This document shows, one piece after another, positions 12,801-21,631 of a DNA stretch of 34,974 bases. Origin of the DNA: Symsagittifera roscoffensis. Lineage: Eukaryota > Xenacoelomorpha > Acoela > Convolutidae. The notes beneath the pieces were generated by a model. It saw only the letters and a list, made by a program, of their open reading frames with translations. It was not told the DNA's origin and did no database searches. The stretch covers positions 64,001 to 98,974 of the forward strand of contig NW_026970922.1 in the NCBI RefSeq assembly GCF_963678635.1, in the 5' to 3' direction. A program made the position numbers and the translations under genes. Position 1 is the first letter of the stretch; each line of letters begins with the position of its first letter.

Positions 12801-14030
12801 TATAATAGAATACTTGGAAAAACAATCAATTTTTTATCAACAGAAAGAGAATAGAGAACAGTAAATCATATGATTGCTACAAATGAACAAACAAACAAAG
12901 AAAAAAGCTATTTTTTAAGCAAAGCATTAAGCTCAAGGGTGCTTTCCTTACTGGGTGCTTTCCTAACCCAGTAAATACTATGATTGCTACAAATAAACAA
13001 ACGAAGAAAGGATTAAGTCATTTTAAAGCAAAGCATAAAATTCAATTTGCGGACAAAAACATTCATTTTATGAGGAATGGTCTTTCTCTTAAAATGAATG
13101 ATATGAACAGTATAAACAAGATAGGACAAATAGTGAATACAAAGTGTTATATAGGATGCAAGGATTTTTCAAAGGTTTTGTTGTTCTTTTTTTTTCTTGT
13201 AAAAAGACTTGACTTCTTTAATGTTTTGGAAGAAAAAAAGCGAAGTTTTTATCCAAAAATTACAAACAAAACGTACCCTTACGAAGTCTTGTAGCTACCC
13301 AAGTTCTTTTGTATCTTAATTCATAGGCTCTCATACTCTGCTTTGGAAGATCTTAATGATTGCTAACTCGGTAGACTTGCGTGCTATATCGAACCTCGTA
13401 TATCAAACCTCATACATTAAAACATGGCAATTATCTTTCTTTTTTAATGGACGGACTCTCTTTTTTTCTAAAACATGGCCTCTAGACCACACAGGCTGAA
13501 TACAGCTGATATTACTTTGTAAGATGTAGAGTTTCTACAATCTACAGTTGAGCACGGAGAAGCCAAATTTGCTGAACCTTTCTTACTGCAGTATGCCGAG
13601 CCGATAATGTAGGAGTTATACCGCTTAATTTTCACACGCTTTGCAATGTAATCAACTTTGAAGAAATCTGGAATCACAAAGACCCACCTTTCTGAGTTCT
13701 TGATGAGAAAAAAACATGAATTTTTATAAACAGATAATAGCATAATTTGGGAAAAAAACGAAGTGGAGAATCACTGCAGGGACTCTTTCAAGGCCTATGC
13801 AACAATCAATTTATTCCTTGGAGTGTATCGCAACTTTCATACAAAAACCACGTTAAGGAAAACCTGGACTTTTTAAAGAGGAGTTTAAGTGCACAAAGAT
13901 ACTCCGTTTATGTAGAAAGTCCTATTAATGCTAAAACAACAATTCAGATAAATCCAAACTTACCAGCAAAAGAATAACTAAAAAAGTTCTAGAAGATTCT
14001 GAAGATGAACTTGTGGCGAAGTATAGGCAG
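9872..14030. repeat. 1.22-kb tandem repeat array (3 full units and a partial)
   Basis: Units begin at AGTTTCTACAATCTACAG: 9,872, 11,091, 12,311 and 13,530, so periods are 1,219, 1,220 and 1,219 bp. Units 1-3 differ by only scattered bases. The fourth is partial and more diverged after about 13,620. Each unit holds an internal partial duplication (about 10,423-10,500 against 10,532-10,605) joined by a doubled GGGTGCTTTCCT. A 104-codon ORF starting at ATGATTGCTACAAAT (10,541-10,855, 11,761-12,075, 12,980-13,294) is kept in all three full units, but the homologous stretch in the 3.86-kb units has stops. It has no domain I recognise, so I do not call it a gene. Confidence 0.88.
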
Positions 14031-14650
14031 TAATAGGATACAGAACAGTAAGCCTTATGATTGCTACAAATGGACAAACCAAGAAAAAAATTATCTTTAA
14101 GCAAAGCAGAAAGTTTAAGATGAGGACAGAAACAATCTTTTATGAGGATGGGAATTACTCATAAAATGTTTCAGCAAAAATGGTTTCTCAGAAACAATTG
14201 TTTCAATACAAAAACTTAAAATCCTCCAAACATTCAACAACCATTTTGTTCAACTTTGAGAAGTTTTATCCTTTTTTAAAGAATATCACTTAAGTTTCTC
14301 GAAACAGTGAAGCAACAAAACGTTTTCATAATATTAAATCTTTAATTTTCTTCATAGATTTCTACAACAAATGCGGCAATCCCTACATTTGGCTGTTCTC
14401 TCTATTTGATGGAAATTAAGGGCTGTTTATACCAAAAATGTTATTATATCCGGGAAAGCAAATAAGAAATAAAATTGAAAACAATGACAAAATTTTTTTC
14501 ATAATCATTACATCTGTTTTTTTTTCATTGGTGCTACCTGGATTTACAATACATTTGTATAGTAAATCTACTTTGTCGCGGAATCTGCAATTCAAAAAAA
14601 AACCGCAAATTGTAAGTGGAATCCGTAAAATGTATGCGTAATGTGCTTAC
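14031..14650. repeat. Repeat module, right copy, no gene
   Basis: From about 14,260 this matches 260-620 at the left edge of the window in the same order (TTTCTCGAAACAGTGAAGC block, TTTGGCTGTT block, ACAATACATTTGTAT, GTCGCGGAATCTGC). The ORF at 14,438-14,641 lies in this repeat and is not supported as a gene. Confidence 0.6.
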
Positions 14651-14750
14651 ATTTGCAGACTAAGCCTAAAATTTGCAGAATCAGCTGGCAATTTGTAGAA
14701 TTTGCAAAAAATTTACGGAATTCATTTACATTTGCGGAATCCGGAACGAC
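14651..14750. repeat. 20-bp minisatellite block
   Basis: Five degenerate units begin with ATTTGCAG, ATTTGCAG, ATTTGTAG, ATTTACGG and ATTTGCGG at 14,651, 14,671, 14,691, 14,711 and 14,730, about 20 bp apart. Related blocks occur at about 640-735, 4,497-4,600 and 8,360-8,460, where the period is less regular. Confidence 0.7.
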
Positions 14751-14991
14751 TAAATTTTTATGCTTGTCGCGCAATCCAAAAAAAATTAATTCTTAACTAC
14801 TTCGTTTACCTTTTTGGAGGCTTGTCCTGGATTCCAGTGACCTACATTCACCAAATTGAGCGCATATCCAGTGTGAAAAATTAAACAAACGGTGTAGAAT
14901 GGTCACTCTATTCTTTTCTATATTAAATTTTTACTCTTCCTAGAGCTTAAATAACATGAAATTTTGGCTGCATGTGATAGCTTTTTCATTT

Positions 14992-16094
14992 TTTTTGTTC
15001 CAACTTTTGTAACGAAAGTAACGCAATATTTGTGCTCGGGGTATTTTTCTTCTTCAGACAAACTTCGACTATTTAACTAACCATTTTTGAGATTTTTTTC
15101 ATATCACTCAAAAAAGTGTTTTTGTCATGAGCTTAAAAATGAAAATTTATTTCATCTTTTCCAACAATTTTTTCTAAAGTTATGGGGCTTTAAATGTAGC
15201 ATTTTTGGCCAATATGGGACACTTAACACGCGATATATTTCGCGCAAATAATGCGTCATCAGATATTTAATCCGTCTTAATTTGTTAGTAGGCGCGAAAT
15301 CTATCACTTTGTGTTTTATATGGCGTGTGGGGGATGACTTTCTCAAAAAATCTCAAATAAAAAAAATTATTTTGTTTTGTTACATCTAATTTTTTCGTGT
15401 TGTTACTGCTCCATAGACCATAAAGGCAGTCGGAATATTCAGGTCTTTCCCCTTATACGAGCAGTTTTGTTTTGTTCAAGTTTATCTGGTTTCAATTTAT
15501 TCCATTTTTTTCAGATTGTTATGGAACTGTTGCAATTGGCACGTTACGTCCAGAGCACATTTGAGCCTCGTAATGTTAGCAAAAGCAAAAAAGAGTGCTC
15601 GTCCGAGGGCCAAGCCCTGAATGTTCCAACTGTCTTTTAAGGTCTATGGAACAGTAATAACTATAAAAAAGTTAAATGTGATGGAAAAAATGATTTTTTT
15701 TTGTATTTTGAATTTCTGTGTGAAAACCATCCCCCGCACGCCATATAAAGAACAAAGTGATAAATTTTGCTCCTAGTAACAAAAAAATATTTTTGGCAAA
15801 TAAGCTTCGTTCAACCAACGATTTTTAAGACGGATTACATCTCCGCCGCTTATGCGTTAACAGCGCGCAATATATCGCGCGTTAGTTGTCCCATATTGGC
15901 CAAAAATGCTACATTTAAACCCCCATAACTTTAGGAAAAAGGATCACAGGTAAAACATCTTTTCCAATTTAAGCTCAGGACAAGAATACCTTTCGACTGA
16001 TATAAAAATATTCTGTCAAAAAATGCTAGTTAAAAGTTGCCACCCCGAGCACAAATATTCCGTAACTTTCGTTACGAAAGTCGGAACAAAAACC
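14992..16094. repeat. Long foldback element, most complete copy
   Basis: The arms are imperfect inverted repeats of roughly 0.5 kb. The left arm starts near TTTTTGTTCCAACTTTTGTAA (14,992) and passes through GTGCTCGGGG, GTCATGAGCTTAAA, CTAAAGTTATGGGG, ATTTTTGGCCAATATGGGAC, ATATGGCGTGTGGGGGATGA and CCATAGACCATAAAGGCAGT. The right arm has the counterparts in reverse: AACTGTCTTTTAAGG, CCCCCGCACGCCATATAA, TCCCATATTGGCCAAAAAT, CCCCATAACTTTAG, GCTCAGGAC, CCCCGAGCAC and ACGAAAGTCGGAACAAAAA (ending about 16,094). No transposase is present. The ORFs at 15,152-15,346 (minus), 15,377-15,640 and 16,023-16,223 lie inside it and look like chance. Confidence 0.8.
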
Positions 16095-17080
16095 GCAATT
16101 AAAATATTGTGCGCAACTATTTCAAACACTATCTTTCTTGCGTTTAAAAGAAACTCCATCAAAATTACTGCTAAGTGGAGCGTCTGGAAAACTACGCACT
16201 CGTTACTACATATGTTCTTTTAATTCTAATGAAAGTTTGAAAAAAATGCCCAGCTTAATTGTGAATTACTTGGGCGTGGGAAAAGAAATCGAATTCTTGT
16301 AATCATTCGTAATGAGCTGATGCATTCTTATTACTCCGCGGACTGCCCTGCTAGAAGCAAACTAATAATCAGAGTTTCAAATAATGATGGAGCAGGCAGG
16401 TGGCACAGGGTCATGCGAATAAGAGTCGCACAGTTATCGTTCCAAGTTTGGAAAACTAAACGGCATAGCTGGTTGCTAGTAATTTTTATCTATGGTGCAA
16501 ATGACGCGTAAGTAAGTTCGAAAAGTACTAAGCGTATGGCATGTCGAAGAATTTTTGGAAATAGTAATAGAAAAAACTATATCAAAAAACTATTCAAGAC
16601 ACGAAAAGGGCACTAAGAAAGTATGGGCTCCTTCTTGAAATTTCTCAATAACTTATCCGTAAAGACTACTCTTGACACTTTTTGTATATTTTGCATATGG
16701 TTTCTAGGCATTGTTTTCTTGCAATCATTGTTTTCTTTTTACTTTATAAAAATTTCATATTGGATTAGAACACTTCAGCTCGATGTGATCAGCCAAACAT
16801 CACAAAAAACATGCAAAATGCCGGCTTCTTGCATATTGTTTTTGCCCGTTTTTGACCCAGACAAATTATGTAGTCCGCTTTGCACAAACTTGTAACTCCA
16901 TTCAACAACCACCCCAATCTTGCAACGAAACCGTCTGAAAAGAAGACCTAATTTAGTAGATGAGAGCGTTTTTGAGCGATAGGCTACTGACCATAAACGA
17001 CTTTTTCGATCGAAAAATTGGGAAAAAGTTTCCAGACGGGAAGGAGGACAAACATATTCTTTAAAAACTTGAAGTTTGAG
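16095..17080. other. Intergenic DNA, nothing recognised
   Basis: Small ORFs are present (16,320-16,511; 16,623-16,895; minus 16,775-17,083, 102 codons). None has a motif, signal or repeat support that would let me call it a gene. The two at 16,623 and 16,775 overlap on opposite strands, so at most one could be real. Confidence 0.4.
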
Positions 17081-17290
17081 CACAATCTATACGATCAAAA
17101 TAAAATGAGCTTTGCAAAAAACGATCACAGTTAAAATATTTTTCGAAACTCAATGAAAAACGGCGCAAAAGTTGCTATAGTTTGGATTCATTTTTCGCCT
17201 GGAGAAGAAAAACAACCCTGAGCGCAAATTATCCGCTATTTTAGTCGAAAGCCGGAACAAAAACGGTGAAGTTGACGTAGGCGAAGAACA
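17081..17290. repeat. Decayed foldback right arm
   Basis: GATCACAGTTAAAATATTTTTC, then CCCTGAGCGCAAAT and GTCGAAAGCCGGAACAAAAAC, follow the same order as the outer right arm of the element ending at 16,094 (GATCACAGGTAAAAC, CCCCGAGCACAAAT, ACGAAAGTCGGAACAAAAAC). The match is diverged and no opposing arm is adjacent. Confidence 0.5.
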
Positions 17291-18309
17291 GCTGACTGAC
17301 ACAGACACACGCGGGCGCAGACTCACATTGCAGACATATTTATTTTCGATTTAATTATACACAAGTTTTGTTCGAGTTCTATTTTAACCTGGATTTAACC
17401 ATAGATACAAAAAAACTAATAGTACAAATCCATAAGTTTTGGAAAAAAGGTAGTCATACAAAATTAAAACGTTTTTGCAAAACTGGTACGATTGATTTTG
17501 TTTGTTTTGGCATAAAAGTGGTGTATCGTTATTAGTAACAACTCCGTACATAAAGTACAAATATATTGAATGTTTTGAAGCGCAAAACTATCTTTGTGTT
17601 GAAACAACTACTTTACAACAAAAAACTTGCATTGAAGTTTCTGTTTGCGTGGGAACAGAAACCTGAGTACTTACAGTTGCAATATAATTTTTTGTCAATC
17701 TTTTTTTTTCAAAAAGCTCAAAACATTTTTTGCGTTGCCTGTTTTTTATGCCCTAGACAATAGAAAACTGATATAAAAGTTAATTTCAAAATTTTAGCTA
17801 ACATGATAAATATGACTTTTTCATGAAATCGTTTAAACATTATCGCAACCCCGGTCGCAAGTTTATTATACGCAATACTTTTGAAACCTCGGCTTATCAA
17901 AAAATTGAGGAAGCATAGTCTTTGTCACTTGTTCTCAGGTAAGAAAAAACTTAAAAGCTCAAAATTTTGAGAAATTAATAATCATTAACTTTCAGTCGAT
18001 ATTCTGTATGAATAGACCTTTTATGATCAGCTTTTTATTAAATGAAAACTGTTTTTGTAAAAACTTTGGTCATCCTGGACGTTAATTCACTCGCATTTTC
18101 CCAACAACAGGACATTTTTTTGTGTGAGCCAAGGAAACTATTTTGACGAGCGTCTTGCCTGAAAAAAGGATTTGAATCAATTTTGATTGATCAAAACTTA
18201 AACATCAAAATTGACGAGCGTCTTGCCTGAGTTATTTTTTTTAATCTGAAAAATCCACTATTGTTTATCATATATTTACATATATCGATTTTTGAAAGTT
18301 TTTTAGATT
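17291..18309. other. Intergenic DNA with a 20-bp direct repeat
   Basis: No gene is supported. TTGACGAGCGTCTTGCCTGA occurs twice, at 18,143-18,162 and 18,211-18,230, flanking an AT-rich stretch with TTTTGATTGATCAAAA. The ORFs at 17,566-17,763 (plus) and 17,718-17,900 (minus) are low-complexity AT-rich frames. Confidence 0.5.
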
Positions 18310-19539
18310 TCATTATTGTTCCGAAAAAAAACTTTCGAAAAAAAACGGAATATTTAACCCCATTGAAGATATCGACTTCCTAAGTTCCAATATAAAAAGA
18401 TGTTTTACCTCCGATTATTTTTAAAAAAATTTCTAGGGGTTTAAATATTGCCAAATCGGCCATGTTCTGACCTAAATTATGCGTGCTTTGAAGAAATTAT
18501 TCACATTGCTTAAACCGTAACGCGAATTATTTATGCATGGCGAATTATCTCGCTCAACAAAGTCGTTCCAAATTGAACTGAGGCTAGCTAATCATATCGT
18601 CGGTATTAATTTTGTACGAATCAACATTTCACACTTTGATATTGTCCAAAAAATAAAGGTTTTCAATATTTTGTTTTCCCAAATACTATTCGATATGAAA
18701 TAAGAGACAGACGGAGCATTCAGGGCTTCGCCCCGAAAAACGAGCAGTCTTCTTTCAATTTAAATTTAATTGAACTCAATCAAGATTTAAAACTCTCAAT
18801 GTGCATTCTAAAAAGATAATTTGATTGTCTAAAACATCGATTTCAATCCTTGTAGATAGATATTGAGTTCCAATAAAAATTGAGTTTTTGATTATTAGCA
18901 AAAACATGATTTTTGCTCCGACTTTCGAAGAAAGTCACGAAATAGTGTTTTTTGTGCTATTAACGCGTAAGCGGAGATCTAATCTATCTTGAGAAATCGT
19001 TCCAATTTACGTAGAGGCATGGTCTTTTTTCTATTAAATACTTAGCTATATGCAAATTCTATCACTGTACATTTTACATAACGTGTGGGCGACGATTTTT
19101 AAAAAAATGTGGAGAAAGAAATTTTTTCTCAATTTTGTTTGAAAACTTAACCAACTTATTTTTTTTGAATTACTGCAAAAAATTAAATCGCAGTCAGAAT
19201 GTTCAGGATTTCACCTTGATACGAGCAGTCTTGCTGCTCCGACATTTGTAACGAAAGTAACAGAATATTTGTGCGCGGGTGGTTTTTTCTTCAGACGAAT
19301 TTCGACTTTTTAACTAGCCATTTTAAGCGGATATTTAATTCGTCCTAGAAATTGTTCCAATTTGGTTAAAAGAATCTTATTTGCCATAATTGATTTAATA
19401 ATAGGAGCGAAAACTATCACTTTGTATTTTGTATGGCGCGATGATTTTCACAAAAGTTTCAAAATTAAAAAAAAATCATTTTTTGACGTTGTTAGTGCTC
19501 CATAGACCTTAAAGTGCAGTCAGAACATTCAGGGCTTAT
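18310..19539. repeat. Nested, decayed foldback fragments
   Basis: About 18,310-18,490 resembles an outer left arm (ATTGTTCCG, GATGTTTTACCTCCGAT, TAGGGGTTTAAATATTGCC). Positions 18,715-18,760 have the central GCATTCAGGGCTTCGCCCC hairpin and GAGCAGTCTT. About 18,920-19,240 is a left half ending in GCAGTCAGAATGTTCAGG. About 19,240-19,539 is another left half, from GCTCCGACATTTGTAACGA to CAGTCAGAACATTCAGGGC, where the LTR element interrupts it. Confidence 0.6.
19536..19539. other. Target-site duplication, left copy (TTAT)
   Basis: TTAT directly precedes the 5' LTR, and the same four bases directly follow the 3' LTR (34,967-34,970). A 4-bp duplication is known for gypsy-like and some other LTR elements. 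It fixes both ends of the element. Confidence 0.9.
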
Positions 19540-19564
19540 TGGAACCTGATCTAAACTACATTTT

Positions 19565-19621
19565 ATGATTGGATAATTTAGATATTTTACCAATGTAAAG
19601 TATTTAACATTAACCAATCAT
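19565..19621. promoter_or_regulatory. CCAAT-type inverted pair in the LTR
   Basis: ATGATTGG (19,565-19,572) and CCAATCAT (19,614-19,621) are perfect inverted repeats, each containing a CCAAT pentamer on one strand. A further CCAAT lies between them, near 19,590. CCAAT boxes are classic promoter elements. A promoter role here is inferred from the position in the upstream half of an LTR. Confidence 0.45.
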
Positions 19622-19654
19622 GGTCCATCTAACTAACAATCCACTTATTTGTAA

Positions 19655-19682
19655 GTGCTGAAATTACTAGTAATTTCAGCAC
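19655..19682. promoter_or_regulatory. 28-bp perfect palindrome in the LTR
   Basis: The half-site GTGCTGAAATTACT is followed directly by its exact reverse complement. In the 3' LTR (34,672-34,699) one G-to-A change near the right end leaves only the inner part symmetric. It could be a dimer-binding operator or a cruciform/hairpin. Function is not known. Confidence 0.6.
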
Positions 19683-19951
19683 CAGAGAGATTTGAATTTA
19701 ACTTAGAAATTAGTTGAACTCTCCCGAGTACTTCAGCAGCCGCAATAAACCAGTATACCCTAGATCTATTGAGCCTAGCAGAGACTAGTTAAACAACCTG
19801 AGACTAGATAGTATAAGAGTAAGATTAGGATCGGTATTAGACTAAGAAGTTGCACGAATCTATCCGGCCGAAAATAAGATAGCGTGACGAGCAGACGGTG
19901 TACCCTATCCGAAATTACTCTATGAGTTATACCCATCGGTCCTAACTCATC

Positions 19952-19969
19952 TGGTGCGACCATAAGTCT
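19952..19969 (+). other. Primer-binding site (tRNA not identified)
   Basis: TGGTGCGACCATAAGTCT begins two bases after the LTR end. Its TGG is complementary to the CCA end of a tRNA, and the following bases lead to a CTCGAA that would pair with a T-loop TTCGAG. This is the expected place and form for minus-strand priming. I could not match it confidently to a particular tRNA. Confidence 0.75.
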
Positions 19970-20036
19970 CGAACAAGACCTTAATAGCTTAGAATTAACC
20001 AATAATAGATTAGAATTTAGACAAAACATTTACAAA

Positions 20037-20270
20037 ATGTTATACGACAATAATTTAATCGAAATGTCTCTACGACTCAATAGATCAGAGCCAATATTCC
20101 GAACGATAACAGAACTACCCGGAATTGGAAGAAGACCTCGAACCAGAGACGACATACGACAAAGCAGAAACTTACCATATAGTTATATGATAGTTCGGCA
20201 AAAGCCAGAACAAACTTTTGTATTTAGAATACTACTAGCAATGAATTTAGATTTTCATTTGCAAACATAA
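20037..20270 (+). CDS. Small leader ORF, 77 codons, function unknown
   Basis: The first ATG of the leader, 87 bases after the LTR end, opens a 77-codon frame with an arginine-rich middle (GIGRRPRTRDD at about residues 27-37). The context is AAAATGT with A at -3. It could be a short upstream ORF that tunes gag translation, a first exon, or chance. The stop follows at once and the frame does not join the next ORF. I recognise no domain. Confidence 0.3.
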   Translation: MLYDNNLIEMSLRLNRSEPIFRTITELPGIGRRPRTRDDIRQSRNLPYSYMIVRQKPEQTFVFRILLAMNLDFHLQT

Positions 20271-21259
20271 AATGTTGAAGTCAATCTTCAAAATCATTTC
20301 AGGCGCTAAACAAAATTATTAATATACAATAACGATTGATAAAAAGATCTCAGATTGTTTTCCTAAATTCTGCAGTAATATACAAAACATGTTTGAAAAA
20401 TATTTATTGAAAAATCAAAATAAAAATTAGTAGCATGACAATAAACGGTTAGTAATTATAAATCATCCTGTTGTTCCAGCTTCATCGCCTAAACATAACA
20501 GCATTCATAAGCTCACTAATATCATAAAAATACTAAATCTATTCTTTACACAAATTTAAAACATTTTAAACTTAAATTCACTTAATTTTAAAATCAGATC
20601 ATCAAGGCTTATCCTTGGATCTTAAATCATTTTCTATTTAATTAAATTTAAAACTTGATCATCAAGGCCTATCCTTGGATCAAAAAGAACAACTTTGTTC
20701 TCCCCCACCCACTTAACTAGTGTCTAACGACCTCAAACGTCGATTCACTATCCAACCCTTTCTAAAAACCCAGGACTAATAGAAATTTTTGAACAAAACT
20801 AATCATTCAAATTAGGATAAACAGTGAAGAACTTCGGTTATTCATCCTTCACTTGATCCCCCCTCTTACCAGACCCAGGATAAATCTTAAACTTAGTAAG
20901 TTTAAAATAGTATCTAACGAACTACTCGCGTTCTAATTATACCTGAACCTTGTGGATCGATTTACTATTCTCCAACCCTGAACACAATCACTACCCTTAA
21001 GTAAGATTAAGTAAGTTAACACCTTAGCTTATACTATCCACGAGAAAGTATAAAATCATTCTTCGGAATCGATATACTTTTCTCCCCAACCCTGAACAAA
21101 TAGACCCAGGTTAGGCTAACAAAAAAATCGTAAGGACTAACAGTTTAAGCAAATAGAAATCATTTAACAACCTTTTGCATCCGTCATCCTAAACCTTATG
21201 TCATTTAAAAACCTAGGAAATAAACAAACAATCGTTTTACACAATTGTGAAATAGATAA
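20271..21259 (+). other. Untranslated leader with repeated motifs
   Basis: Stops are frequent in all forward frames. GATCATCAAGGCTTATCCTTGG recurs with one change about 58 bp later (20,598 and 20,656), each holding an AAGG...CCTT hairpin. A second motif, TCGAT..ACTA..TCC..AACCCT, appears at 20,740-20,760, 20,957-20,983 and 21,069-21,097. Each copy is flanked nearby by CCCAGG (20,770, 20,875, 21,105). GT-AAGT donor-like sites occur (for example 20,896-20,901). Leaders of retroelements carry packaging, dimerisation and splice-donor signals, so some of these repeats may serve there. Confidence 0.5.
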
Positions 21260-21631
21260 CAAACAGTTGGATACATTAGAACAAAACGACAAACATTAAA
21301 GAGAAAAATAATAACTAAACAAAGACAAATAACACGAAAAAGATTTTCAAAAAATCGAAACGCATTTTCAGAATCAGAAACCAACAGTTTAGACGAACTT
21401 TATAAACTAAAAGAATCAATAGATAAAAATTGCCCAATTCACGATCAATTATATTTCTCTGACTCAGAAACAACTTCAAATTCATCAAAAAGAGGAAAAA
21501 GAAGAATAAAAAAGCAGTATAAACACAAACCAGTACATTTATACAATTGGAATCAACCAATTAGACACATTGATAATTACATATTAACAGTCATCGAACG
21601 AAAAAATGAGCTCAACGCACACCCCAGGTGA
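21260..21631 (+). CDS. ATG-less open frame, 123 codons before the stop, overlapping the gag-like start
   Basis: This frame has no stop from 21,260 to the TGA at 21,629-21,631 but no in-frame ATG. It encodes a highly charged peptide with an acidic/serine run (FSDSETTSNSSK) followed by a basic run (KRGKRRIKKQ). It overlaps the first 26 bases of the next ORF in another frame. The reading would have to start at a non-AUG codon or come from a spliced exon. An A AAA AAT heptamer sits at 21,601-21,607, but a -1 slip there meets TGA at once, so it does not join the frames. I rate this as a possible coding exon. Confidence 0.4.
   Translation, partial: QTVGYIRTKRQTLKRKIITKQRQITRKRFSKNRNAFSESETNSLDELYKLKESIDKNCPIHDQLYFSDSETTSNSSKRGKRRIKKQYKHKPVHLYNWNQPIRHIDNYILTVIERKNELNAHPR

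Larger units (their letters stand above)
19540..19949 (+). repeat. 5' long terminal repeat (410 bp)
   Basis: Starts TGGAACCTGATC and ends CGGTCCTAACTCA. The 3' LTR has the same length and differs only at 19,577 (T here, A in the 3' copy) and 19,679 (G here, A in the 3' copy). It holds an inverted repeat ATGATTGG...CCAATCAT (19,565-19,572 and 19,614-19,621), a 28-bp palindrome (19,655-19,682), an AATAAA polyadenylation-type hexamer at 19,744-19,749 and a TATAAG at 19,812-19,817. The U3/R/U5 borders cannot be fixed from sequence alone. Confidence 0.95.

Noticed and set aside
1-14030. CRISPR array or clustered short repeats
   Set aside because: The repeats are kilobase-scale or degenerate 20-bp minisatellites with no regular spacers and no cas genes, in a eukaryotic setting.
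16775-17083. 102-codon minus-strand ORF
   Set aside because: No motif, no start context of note, and it overlaps an equally weak plus-strand ORF and borders a decayed foldback arm.
19775-20029. 84-codon minus-strand ORF across the 5' LTR border
   Set aside because: It spans the LTR end and primer-binding site, and its hydrophobic content follows from base composition.
21601-21607. A AAA AAT heptamer as a programmed -1 frameshift site
   Set aside because: A -1 slip from the upstream frame reads TGA immediately, and joining to the gag-like ORF would need +1.
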